Below, piece by piece: positions 22,988 through 33,201 of a DNA stretch of 64,000 nt. Positions within the stretch are counted from its first letter, which is position 1. Each line of letters begins with the position of its first letter. The DNA lies in assembly GCA_030549495.1 (NCBI GenBank), contig JAUIRK010000885.1, positions 372,001-436,000 of the forward strand, read 5' to 3'. The notes under the pieces are model-generated. The model was not told the DNA's origin and searched no databases. It saw only the letters and a list, made by a program, of their open reading frames with translations. This DNA comes from Nectonema munidae. Taxonomy: Eukaryota > Nematomorpha > Nectonematoida > Nectonematidae. The translations under genes were made by a program, and so were the position numbers.

Positions 22988-23639
22988 TTTAGAGCAATAC
23001 CCCACGAAAGAACTCCATACTCGATAATTGGGATGATTATTGACTTGTATTAATTTATTGTGTGCTGTCTAGGGTTGTGGAGTCGGGAATTTTTTTGCGA
23101 CTCCCGACTCCGACTCCGGTAAACAAAAATTTCCGACTCCGACTCTGGTGCATGAACATTTCCGACTCCGTTACACAAAATTTACGACTCCAATTCCAAC
23201 TCCGACTTAGGTAAACCAAAATTTTCGACTTCAAAAAACATTAAATTTTAACTGTGACTTTAGCGTACATTAAGCGTTACTTCGATTTAGACTCGAACAA
23301 TCAATTAATATTTACACTGATTCCGATTTCTTCATTAAAAGAAAAGTTGGCTCCATTTTTGTAAAAATGGTCTCCAAATCAAACTTGCAAAGTTTTAACT
23401 TTAAATCTAGTCTACATAATTTCTTTAAATATAATTTTTATCTATACTGCTATTTTAATATCCACATTAAAATGTACTTAGGTTTGAATTTTTTAGCCAT
23501 AATTATTTTTATCATTTAGTTTGTTCATTACAATTTGAAAGCTCTAAGTTAAAAATTTCTGAAATAATTCTGTATGAAATTAATACCTAACAATGTTACA
23601 AATAAAAAAATATGATTCAAAAATTAAAATAAAATATTT

Positions 23640-24543
23640 ATTAGAAATTATTTCTCAAAAAAAGTATGGCTTCCAACAAATCTTCTTTAACTCTGCTACG
23701 TAAATCTGATTTAATTATTGTGAGTGCAGAGAATAATCGCTCAACACTAACTTGGGTTGGAGTTAAAGCACAAACAACAATCGCAACTTCCTGAACAACT
23801 TTTGGGTTTGCTAAATCTTCTTTTAAAGAAAATTAATTAGCACTTCGATCAATATTTTCCACTTCCTCAAGAGCATCATAAAATGATTTCTTAAAGTTGC
23901 TGATTTTTGAAGGCACTTTTTGAAGACTTTCTTTCTCACCTTTTTGTCGCTTTTGCAAACTCTCTTTATCATTCAAAAATTTTTCGCAGTCATCTTCAGA
24001 ACTTGTTTATGGCACGTTCATTGAATTAGATAAAAAATCACTTACATACTCGCTATGTTCTATTTCAGTTCCTCTATCAATTCCTTTTTTTCTTAATGCA
24101 AGATCAAACAAAAACTTTTTGGCTAGATTTTGTTGCATTTCGTTCAGACAAACTCTGTACATTGGATCAACGTAGACGGCTGCCAATAGTACATCACAAT
24201 CGAAAAGCTTAACTTCTCGTAACATAGAGGCTTTAATTTCTTCTGCTAGAAGACCTCCGATTTTAGTCAAAGTGAAAATTAACATTTTCCATTCTTTCAC
24301 AAAAAGCCCTGCAGTCAAATCTGAACTTTGTAACTTTTTAGTAACGTTCGTTGAATGGATGATATAATATATTCGTGAGTTCTTGAACTTGACTCCAGTG
24401 ATAATCGGACATTGTCTATCTATAAGTTTTAGTCCTTTTCTGATCTTTCTTTGCGGAATGTTTTTGGCTTTAATTTCCATTAAAAGAAAGTCGAAAAGTA
24501 GACTGGACATAGGGAACGACTTCTGCTGCAATATTTCCAGCAC
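23640..24543 (-). pseudogene. hAT transposase remnant
   Basis: A 178-codon frame (24543-24007) carries LLAEEIKASMLREVKLFD and LLAAVYVDPMYRVCL, the segment before the C-terminal dimerisation region in hAT transposases. After a break, ALTPTQVSVERLFSALTIIK and LRSRVKEDLLEAILFLRN (about 23780-23650) form the dimerisation region. The N-terminal zinc finger and first catalytic residues are missing, replaced by the non-coding region 24545-25030. Confidence 0.8.
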
Positions 24544-24869
24544 TAAACCGCGTATTCAAAAAATTAATCTCGAAAATTGCCCTAATATGTATAAATTTAA
24601 ATTAATTTTTTTTTATAATATAGTAAAAAAACTGTGGTTTTGTTAAAGTAATTTTGAGTAGATTCATAACTATATAAAAATAAGATTAAATCAAACTCAT
24701 AAGTTGGGTATAAAATTCTTACCTTTTCTTTATCGTAGAATTCAGTACAGTAAAATTTGTATCATAATAAAAATGATTTGAAGTTCACTTTGAACAAAAT
24801 CAATTTTATTATTCAGAAAATATAATGTAAAACGTTGAGTAAATCTTTTATTTAAAACAAAATACAAGC

Positions 24870-24921
24870 AATAATATTTCGGTCACTATGACCTTCTTCA
24901 GATATATTATATGACATAAAA
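24870..24921 (-). ncRNA. Hammerhead-ribozyme-like motif
   Basis: Read on the minus strand: TTATGTC, a short hairpin ATATAATATAT, CTGAAGA, then a stem GGTCA-TAG-TGACC, then GAAA and TATTATT. This order (GUC cleavage triplet, stem I, CUGANGA, stem II, GAAA, stem III closing on UUAUGUC) is that of a type III hammerhead. One extra A stands between CUGAAGA and stem II, which departs from the consensus, and stem III is short. Such motifs are known in Penelope-like and related retroelements. Here it lies inside the hAT, in non-coding sequence. Confidence 0.35.
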
Positions 24922-26290
24922 TGAAAGCGTGGAGTGTCTTGCTTGCTGAGTGTTGAGAGGGATTATTGGTGCTGATGGTAAAGAGATTACTTTAGGTTAA
25001 TCACATATACAGTAAATAAAAAAGTAGAGTTTCAATTAACTGGAGTCGTAAAACATTCTACGACTCCGACTCAAAAAGTGCGACTCCACCGACTTCGACT
25101 CCGCAACCCTGTGGCTGTCCATTTGAAGTTCCGTTGGAAGGTTATCTCAAGATATTTGATTTGATGGAGAGGTTGAAGTAATAGTGAGTTGTTGAAAATG
25201 AGTGGAAGGTGATTAATATGCTTGCGTGTGAAGTGTATGAGTTGGGTTTTGTTTATGTTGAAGTGTATTTTGTATGTGGATCTAGGGAGAAGAGAGATGT
25301 TAAAAGATTTTTGGATTTGAGTATATTTAGATCCTCATCATGGCTGGAGAAAATAAAGTCGTCTGAGTAGCATTGAGAGAAATCTGCATGTAATGATAGG
25401 TAATGATAGGTGGTTGAGAATGGAATTTATTAAGATTAGCCAGAGAATATCTGATAGGCAACCTCCTTGAGGAGTTGAAAGTTTTAATGTTTGTATGAAG
25501 GATTGATTTTTTTCTTTCTAATAGATGATGCATCTATTAGAAAGATAGTGTTGGATGAATTTTATGAAGTGTATTGGGTAGTTGTTATTGAGCATGATAA
25601 AAATGATTGTAGGGTGCCATGCCGAGTTGAATGCGTTTAGTAAAGTGGTTGTCATAATTTTAGATGAAGAAAGTGATGTTTGAATATTTGTTGTAAAACG
25701 AGAAAGAGAGCTTTTTTTATGAGTGTATGATCACGGTTTGGTTTTGGCACGGGAACTAGTTTGCCAACTTTCCATAGAGAATCGACAGAGCAGCACAGTT
25801 CTTTTTAGGAGATGGGTATAAAGGTTTGAAGTGGAAGTGATTATGTTTGTTGGACTGTATTTCTAATCTTCGAATGTGATAGCGTGTCATGTAATGTGCT
25901 GTCGCTAGGAAAAAGTGTGTTAAGGTGCTATGGTTGATGCGGTGTTCATGCTATTAGGAAAGAGAGTATCTGGAAGTTGAATGTGAGGATTTTTCTTTGG
26001 TAGAATTTTATTGAGTATAGACCATGGATTTTTAGTGTTGGAGCTGGTAAAGTTAATCCAAGATTGTTTTTTTGCAAGGATGATTTCTTTTTTATAGAGT
26101 TGTTTGAGGGAAGTGTTGAGTGTTATGTTTTCACATGATTTATTTTTTCTTAACAATTTTAGTGATTGACGAAGTTGATTTTTGATGATTGAAAGGTTTT
26201 TGTTTCAGAAGAATGCATTTTTTCTACTGTAAATACCCTAACTTCTTGATGATTTAAATGATCAGAAATATCCGATTCAATAACGTCAAT

Positions 26291-27430
26291 CTACGAAGTT
26301 GGTAAGATTAACCTTTTGCCAATAGATTTGATTAACAACAACAAGACATTTAAAAGTTGAACTTTTTCAATACATTTTGTTTCAAAAAGTTTGTTAACTT
26401 TGCGAACTTTTATGAGAAAAGGAGATGAAAAAGGAAAATAAAGAAAGTTTGTATCATCAGCGTACATTTGGTAAAGTATTTCAGCAGCATAAAATTTTTC
26501 GTTCTGACGGTTTGTATCAAAATGTGATTTAAGCTCCATCCACTGATCGAGAATTCTTTCAACCCTTAATTGTAAACTAAGCCATCTAGTTTGACACTCT
26601 TTGTGAATTTTCAATGTGTCAGAATCATTATTGAGTGACTTATATAATTTCTTGTATTTTGTTTGTCTTATTGCAGAATACGAAAACCAATTGCTGAAAT
26701 CATGTAACTCAAATTTCTAGGTAGTGTTTTGGTCGAAGCATGAGAAGTAGCGAGCTGTATGGAATGGCAATTACATTTAAGGAGTATAAGTGAGGGAACT
26801 TCAGCTTTTAGTTTGACATATACTCCATTGTTAACACCAACCATCACATTTGCGTTGTCTGTTCCCAAACCAACAAGATTCGATATATCAAGATTTTTCG
26901 AACATAGAACTGATTTAATTGCAATGACAATATGCTCAGCACGACATTCTTCAATTTCTATCAAGCCAAGGTACGTTGATATAACTTTTTTTCGATATTA
27001 CTGTAATAAATTATGGATAGACCAAGTAGCTTCAGTATACTAATATCATTAGATTCATCAATAAGCAAACTGAATTTACTCTTTCCTATATCATTTAGTA
27101 AATTTGAGTCAAAATATGGAAACAAAATATTTGTTGTTTTGGTACACTTTGTTTTGTTCATTTTCAAATCGGTTATCATCTTACTATCACATACTTTATT
27201 CTTTAGCAAATTTACTAACAAGTACTTATAGAAGAGTGACAACACATGTACAATGCAATATTACCTTCTAAACCAGATATGTCAGATGATTTGTTCACAA
27301 ATAAGTCTTAGCTTGAAGTGGAATAGCACTGATATGTTTTTTGGTAACAATGTGCTTCTTTAAATCTTGATGTTTTGCTTTTATTTCACACTTGTATCCT
27401 AACAATGAAAAAATAGCATGTTTATATTCT
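26291..27430 (-). mobile_element. hAT transposase fragment (third copy)
   Basis: Frames in order on the minus strand are CEIKAKHQDLKKHIVTKKH (about 27400, end of a zinc finger), SKFSLLIDESNDISILKLLG (27245-26961, first catalytic Asp), VGLGTDNANVMVGVNNGVYV with KCNCHSIQLATSH (26964-26668, second Asp) and CQTRWLSLQLRVERILDQW (26614-26291). The order matches hAT transposases of the ZBED5-like group. The C-terminal dimerisation region is absent and the left side abuts the truncated LINE. No terminal repeats were found. Confidence 0.8.
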
Positions 27431-27690
27431 TTAATAATTTTTTTTTAAACTTTTTTTATATATTAATAGTTCCTAATATAAAATAAAATTCATTTATTAA
27501 ATTTTATTTTTCTATAAGAATGGGTCAAATTTTGTTTTTTTTACTTACTAAGTACACTTACTTTGTTCCTCAATTTTAAACAAAAAAAAGCTATTATAAT
27601 TTTTTTAAATATTTTTATAATGTATATATATATATATAAGAATATTAATTTTATATAAAAAATAATTTCCAAAAAAAAATTTGTTAAAAA

Positions 27691-29541
27691 TTAAAATTTA
27701 TGTTCCCATATGGGAACACTGGCAGTCTTTATACAAATAAAAAAAATTTTATAATATTTTTAAATTTTAAGTTTTATTATATTTTAAACTTTTTTTGCTC
27801 TAATTTTAGAATTTTTACTTTAGTTTATACTTTTAAAATGTCTTCTTTTCCTTTACTTAATGATGCTATTGATCACGTTGGATTTTTTAATAAAACTCAA
27901 GATATCGTGGTACTCCCACCAGATCTTCCAAATTCAGATTGTGATAGCTTATTTGAACCAGCAGGTAAACTTGAAGTTTTTTCTGATGATTCATACGATA
28001 ATGAAGTCACGAAACCAAGTAAAAAGAAATCTAAATTCCCATCTGTTAAATGGAAAAAACAGAATGTTTTCAAGGTTCCTTATTGAATACTTTTTCTGAA
28101 GATATCAACGATTTATACTGTTTATATCATGACAAGACTCCTTTTCAACTTTGAAATCTGTTTTTTACAAAAGAAATAGTTGAAAATATAACTTATCAAA
28201 CAAAAGTATTTGCAATGCGTGATAATAATGATTCTTCTTTTCAGCTTACTTAGCAAGATATTCTTAATTTTTTGGGTATTGTATTGCTATCTGGGTATCA
28301 TATACTTCCAAGTGAGCAAGATTATTGGTCTAATCAACCAGACTTGGGAGTTCAATTAGTATCTCAAACAATGAGTAGAAATAAATTTTTAAAAATAAAA
28401 CAAAATTTGCACTTCAATGATAACAGGAATTTAGACCCAAATGACAAAATGTCTAAAGTAAGACCATTATTCGATGATTTAAATAAATCTTTAATTCAAT
28501 TTGGAATTTTTCACTCAAATTTGAGCATTGACGAAAGTGTGGTACCATATTTTGGAAGACATAGTTCAAAAATGTTTATCAAAGGAAAGCCTATTCGATT
28601 TGGTTACAAGATTTGGTGTCTCTGCGGTTCCGATGGCTATCCATATTTTCTGAAAATATATTGCGAAAAAAACAATGAAAAAAGAAAAGAGGGTCCTGTT
28701 GTAAATGAAATGCTTGAAAAGGAAGTTTTATCTGATATAGAAAATCATGTCTTTTACTTCGATAATTTTTTTACAAGTTATCAACTGTTAAAGGAATTGA
28801 AAACTCAAAATGCCAAAGCAATTGGAACAGTAAGAAAAAACAGATGCATGCGGGCTTATGTTTTTATGTCTCAAAAATTAAAATTACGTCGAGAATTTGA
28901 TTATTGTTGTGATGGCGATGTTTATTTTTGTAAGTGGAATGATAATTCTGAAGTTTTAATTGGTAGCAACTTTATAGGACATAGTCCTCTTGGTACATCA
29001 TTCAGAAGAATTAAAAAACAAGGAAGCGTTACTATAAAAACACCCAACTTAATTAAAATGTATAATTTAGGTATGGGAGGAGTAGACGTTTTTGATCGTC
29101 TTTTATCCTCATATAGGCCAATGATTCGTGGAAAAAAATGGTACTGGCCTTTGTTTGTACATTCTTTGAATGTATCAATAGTTTCTGCTTGGTTGTTTTA
29201 TTGCAAGTTGCACTCTAAAGAAAAATTGTCTCACTTAGAATTTAGAAGAAGCATTACTTTATGTTTACTAAATACGAAACATCCTAAAAATAAAAATGGA
29301 AAAAAAGTAGACTTAGCACCAGATATACGATTTGATGACATCGATCACACTAAAGTTTCTACTACCCAAGGAAGATGTAAAGTTTGTTTAAAAAATACAC
29401 GTATAATGTGTTCTAAGTGCCAAATTCGTCTTCATGCTGATAAAGGCTCTAAGTGTTTTGATTTATATCATAAAAAATAAACTTTTTTTTTTATTTTGCA
29501 TTTTGCACTAATCCTTACAGTGTTCCCACATGGGAACATTC
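27691..29541 (+). mobile_element. piggyBac transposon with palindromic ends
   Basis: The inverted ends share ATGTTCCCATRTGGGAACACTG (27700-27721 and the inverse at 29518-29539). Each end contains the palindrome TGTTCCCAYRTGGGAACA. A TTAA lies at 27691-27694; I see no TTAA directly at the right end. Length is about 1.85 kb and the transposase is nearly complete. Confidence 0.85.
27838..29480 (+). pseudogene. piggyBac transposase, nearly intact
   Basis: The N-terminal acidic part starts at an ATG at 27838 (MSSFPLLNDAIDHVGFFNKT) and runs 82 codons. The main frame (to 29480) has SQTMSRNKFLKIKQNLHFN, LSIDESVVPYFGRHSS (first Asp), HVFYFDNFFTSYQLLKEL (second Asp), YNLGMGGVDVFDRLLSSY (last Asp pair) and a Cys/His tail CKVCLKNTRIMCSKCQIRLH. 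All catalytic Asp positions of the DDD class are present. Between 28083 and 28272 the frame changes once and contains two stops, so this copy is inactive, but its age looks low compared with the other piggyBac pieces here. Confidence 0.88.
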
Positions 29542-30079
29542 GTATAAAATCAAACTAATTTCTAGAAAAAAAAATTAATGAGTGAATTCTATCCTTTTTA
29601 TATAAAATAAAATCAAAAAAATATAACTTTCAAAAAAATTTACTTATATTTAATGAGTGGCATGAAAAAGGTTAAAATATTAATTTGAAGAAAATCTCCG
29701 TTATGTAATGATATATTCTCATAACCTGTACGGTTGAACGCAGGTAGACAACTTGAGTGCCATCTACAACCTGTATACTACGATGGTTTCTATTCCACGT
29801 ACAAATGAGTAGGGAGACAATGTTCAACTTTCTGTTCATATTTTGCTAGATGTAAGATTTAATATACCTCATTCGGGGAGGCGATGTTAGAAAAGTTATT
29901 TTAAATAATATATTTGTTAAATAATCAAAATAAAATTCTATGATCAAAGAATCGAAAAATGTTGAAATCAAAAATATATATGCTTTTTAATATATCGTTT
30001 GCTCCCGTTACTTTTAGTTTCCTATATGCATAATTTGGCAAAAATTATTTTAGACTCCTTGGAGAAAAAGTTGTTTTAA
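29542..30079. other. Unannotated stretch between two piggyBac copies
   Basis: Nothing recognised apart from a less AT-rich patch at 29690-29830 (CGTACGGTTGAACGCAGG region) that has no open frame of note. Confidence 0.4.
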
Positions 30080-30765
30080 CTTTACTTGATGTAATGACAA
30101 AAAATTTTGCTTACAGAGTTTTTATGGGCAATTTTTTTTACATCTTTTTGTCTTTTAGAATTTTTATCTGCAAATAAAATTAAAGCTTCTGGTACAGTTT
30201 GGGAAAATCGACTTAACAACTACTCTATATAAAAAAAAAAGCAAATTTCAGTACAAAGATGGAACAAGGAAGCACAAGCAAGAATAAGTGTCAAACAGCC
30301 TTTTCTCATTGATCAATACAATAAAGGAATGGGAGGTGTTGATCGTACAGATCCAAATATTGCTTCTTATAGAAAGCTATTAAAGCGAAAAAATGGAGGG
30401 CCTTTTTCGCTTGGATACCTGATATGGTTATGCAGAATGCGTGGATTTATACAGAAAAAATAAAACATTAGATGATCGTGAGTATGATTTATTAGCATTT
30501 CGACGTAATATTGTTAATGTTTATTTGAAAAAATACGCTGTTTCTCGTATTTAAACTGGTCGTCCTAAAGAGAAAATAATGCCAGCAATAAAGCGAGTTA
30601 GTTCTGAAATAAGGATTTGATAGAAAAGTTCATTACCGAAGTCCTTTAGAAAAGCAAAAACGATGCACTGTCTATGTAAAAAAAACAAGAAAAGGTTGTC
30701 TCAAATGTGGTATTGGTCTTCATGATCATTGCTTTGAAGAGTGGCATGGTGTACAATAAAGCTAA
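30080..30765 (+). mobile_element. piggyBac transposase 3' half
   Basis: SANKIKASGTVWENRLNN (about 30180), QRWNKEAQARISVKQPFLID, YNKGMGGVDRTDPNIASYR (last catalytic Asp region, about 30340), LLAFRRNIVNVYLKKYA and a C-terminal CLKCGIGLHDHCFEEWH (about 30730). Several frame changes and stops are present. The 5' half is absent. The end sequence at 30819-30851 has a solo copy near 18446. Confidence 0.8.
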
Positions 30766-30851
30766 AATAAAGTTTTTGTTTTTTTAGTTTTGAATAAATT
30801 ATTTTGAGTTTATTTTTACCCATTTGTACCTACTGCACCCTATATGGTGAG

Positions 30852-31515
30852 AAAATTAGGTTTTTGACAAAAAAAACTCTTTTATTTTATTTGAGGGAGA
30901 AGGAAGCTGAAAAAGCAGAAATAGTTGAAAAACAAAAATTTGGGTTTTAAATATTTCAAAGAAAAGAAATGATACACATTTGTTCTTTAAAAAAGGCGTT
31001 CAACTGACTTGTGTTGAAGGCATAGCACTAGAATTCTTGCCAAATTTTTTATGACTTTAGGATACCCATCAATTACTTGTTCAAAAGACAGCTAAAACGA
31101 GCATTGCTTATTGATTTGTTAAATAAGAATTATTCTACCTATCTCAAGATCAAGATTGTAAATTGCGAAAAGATATTTTAGTTCTGTTTTCTGCATTTGA
31201 AAGAAAAGATTTCAGAGTGTATAGGGATATTTTTATAAACAGAAAAGTGGTTACTGGAATATTAATAATATATAAACTTGATTATATGTATCAAAATATT
31301 AGCGGAAGCCAAACAAAGGAGCAACGCAAATTTCTCTGGTTCTGCCGACTCTGCAAATAATAACCAGTTTTATGGCTATTTTTTGTGTTGGTTTTTATTC
31401 TACGCCAAAATATCTAAACTTATTTAACACTATCTCCATTTTTAGACGGTTCCTTCTAAAAAGTTAATTTTGACAAGTTTTTTTAATGAAATGTTTTGAG
31501 AATTACACGGGTGAA
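30852..31515. other. Unannotated stretch before Ku80
   Basis: No conserved frame. It may contain the Ku80 promoter and first non-coding exon, but no clear core promoter is seen in this AT-rich sequence. Confidence 0.35.
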
Positions 31516-31530
31516 TTTTTTATTTTGCAG
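31516..31530 (+). promoter_or_regulatory. Splice acceptor upstream of Ku80 start
   Basis: TTTTTTATTTTGCAG ends at 31530, 35 nt before the Ku80 ATG at 31566. It is a strong pyrimidine-rich 3' splice site, giving the gene a very short 5' leader, as in CSN1. Confidence 0.6.
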
Positions 31531-31565
31531 ATAAATCATACGCTGAACTACTATTGTCATTCAAG

Positions 31566-33021
31566 ATGGTGAAAAATATAGAAGGTATAGTTCTTTGCGT
31601 CGATGTCTCCGTGGAAGATATAGATTGTGAGTATTACAAAAAGGCGTGCAGAGTAATTAAAAATATCGTAAAACGGAAAATTTTTACTTCTTCAAAGGAC
31701 GAAGTTTCATTACTTCTGTTTGGCTCTTCCTACACTCTGAACGATTTACAGAAAGATAATCACTACAATGGCATCTTCGTGGCTAAAAAGCCTGAAAACT
31801 GTAGCTTCGATTTGATAGAGTATGTAGATAATTCTCTTCCTGCAATGATTTCGCCGAATCCCACCGATTTTATAGAAGCCTTGATAGTGAGTCTGGATGT
31901 AATCGTCAAGTCTTCTAGAGATAAAAGCTATCAAGATAAGCAAATAGTTGTTATCTCAAAATTTGAATTAATCTTAAACGCAGAAGATCTAGACATAATA
32001 ATAAATAGCCTGAATGCTTCAGAAGTAAACTTAGTTCTGATGTGTGAAAAAGGGGAAGGTATCTTGGAGCAAAGCGATGTACTATCCAAGATAGCATCTG
32101 CTGCCAGCGTTTCAGTACATTCTTTTGACGATGTTTTACCCGTGCTTGACACTTTTCAGTCTTACACGCCTTCTTCACACCCAAACAAGTTTGAATTGAA
32201 CTTTGAAAATTTAATGACACTCCCTGTCCTACTTTACACGAAGACAAAGAAAGCAAGCTTCGCTCAAACCTTCAAAGTGGATTACTCTCAATTCCAAGAC
32301 AAAGAATGCCCTCATCGATGGAACGGCAATTGACGAAAAATGCATTTCTAAGGCTTTTAAATTCGGCAAGTCTCTGATACCTGTTAGTGAAGAAGATCTA
32401 CTCTGCATGAAGCTGTCGCCTCATAAATGCAAGGCCTTAGATATTATTGGAGTGACGGGCAGGGAAAATATAAATACGAACCTATTCATGGGAGATACCA
32501 CATTTATTCTTTTGTCTGATTCAGACAACGTAAATGCGAGTATCGCCTTCTCTGCCATTGTCAGTGCTCTGAAGAATGAAAACGCAGTCATGCTCTGTTC
32601 TTTTGTGTTTAGAGCGAATTTAAATCCCAAATTAGTATGCTTACAACCTCATCTAAAAGAAAGCTTTGTATGCTTAATTGGCAACACTCTACCTTTTTGT
32701 GAAGATGTCAAGGACGTGGACAATATTTTGAAGACTAGGAAGAAAAAGAAAGAAGGTAAAGGTGATGGACTTGCTGTCCTGGTTGAAGATATGATCGATG
32801 AAATGACACTCATTCAAGATGATGAGACGAAAAAAGATATCTACAAACCGAAGGATACTCCGAATCCGTATTTCCAAAGCTTATTCTCCTTAATATACAA
32901 GAAAGCACTACAAATTGAAAGTAAGCCAATGGAAAATATAAGAGAACAGAATGCAGTAAGTCATAGTGAAAAGATTTCAGAAATATTAAAGAAGATAAAG
33001 GAAAAAATGGAATACATGTAA
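31566..33021 (+). CDS. XRCC5: Ku80 (XRCC5) DNA end-binding protein
   Basis: Ku80 pairs with Ku70 to hold broken DNA ends in non-homologous end joining in the nucleus. The N-terminal von Willebrand A-like domain spans about residues 1-215: MVKNIEGIVLCVDVSVED, DEVSLLLFGSS, FIEALIVSLDVI. The Ku core follows: ALIDGTAIDEKCISKAFKFG, SLIPVSEEDLLCMKLSPHKC, NTNLFMGDTTFILLSDSDN, AIVSALKNENAVMLCSF, LNPKLVCLQPHL, LPFCEDVKDVDNIL, then the arm helix IPNPxFQ-like TPNPYFQSLFSLIYKKAL. The first part is in the frame of 31566 (open to 32333) and the rest in the frame of 32407 (open to 33021). The switch falls near 32277-32300. A 22-nt GT...AG segment there would restore the frame if removed. The total is about 485 residues against about 730 in human, and the DNA-PKcs-binding C-terminal domain is missing. 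The ATG at 31566 matches the family start; an upstream TTG in the same frame is not needed. Confidence 0.88.
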
Positions 33022-33033
33022 CCTTTAAAATTT

Positions 33034-33039
33034 AATAAA
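33034..33039 (+). terminator. Ku80 poly(A) signal
   Basis: AATAAA lies 12 nt after the Ku80 stop, with a second AATAAA at 33052-33057. It overlaps the presumed 3' end of the convergent SORL1 transcript. Confidence 0.65.
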
Positions 33040-33040
33040 G

Positions 33041-33046
33041 TTTATT
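33041..33046 (-). terminator. Possible SORL1 poly(A) signal
   Basis: TTTATT on the plus strand is AATAAA on the minus strand, about 97 nt after the SORL1 stop at 33143. It sits immediately beside the Ku80 signal on the other strand. Confidence 0.5.
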
Positions 33047-33142
33047 TGTAAAATAAAATCATCGTAAAACAATTTAATTTGAAATTTAACGTATTCCATC
33101 CAATCAATAAAGAATCATCGCGCATAAAATTGACTTTAGATC

Positions 33143-33201
33143 TTAGGCCAACACTAAAGGTTCATCTTCAGCGAATCCTCTTATCATAGGAGTGTGTTCA
33201 T
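33143..33201 (-). CDS. SORL1: SORL1 last exon: C-terminal tail end
   Basis: After the acceptor TTATATTTATTAG the exon reads (D)EHTPMIRGFAEDEPLVLA and stop. The acidic C-terminus matches the GGA-binding end of SorLA (FSDDVPMVIA in human). Phase joins the previous exon (TATGAAG / ATGAACAC gives YEDEHT). Confidence 0.9.

Larger units (their letters stand above)
23071..25110 (-). mobile_element. hAT transposon with GGAGTCG-rich ends
   Basis: The left end AGGGTTGTGGAGTCG and right end CGACTCCGCAACCCT are inverted repeats. Inside both ends are many copies of CGACTCC. The flanks (GTGCTGTCT and GTGGCTGTC) are similar but not identical, so the 8-bp duplication is imperfect. The transposase remnant is at 24543-23640. 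It is inserted in the same LINE, only 75 bp from the previous hAT. Confidence 0.85.
19100..26218 (-). mobile_element. LINE with RNase H, split by two hAT insertions
   Basis: Parts on the minus strand, 5' to 3', are a pre-RT region (26156-25920, WINFTSSNTKNPWSILNKIL), RT, then a linker, RNase H and a C-terminal Cys/His region. The RT carries LWKVGKLVPVPKPNRDHTLI near 25760, TPQGGCLSDILWLILINS near 25430 and the catalytic-type CYSDDFIFSS near 25370. After RT comes IEYGVLSWGIAL, which spans both insertion sites. This combination fits the I/R1 group of non-LTR retrotransposons. The two hAT elements at 20462-22987 and 23071-25110 sit in it, leaving a 75-bp LINE piece between them. It is truncated at its 5' end (no endonuclease seen) and has frame breaks; YADD reads YSDD. 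Confidence 0.85.

Noticed and set aside
31163-31360. A 65-codon frame before Ku80 as an upstream coding exon
   Set aside because: No similarity to Ku80, which starts at the family-typical Met at 31566, and no donor that would join in phase was evident.
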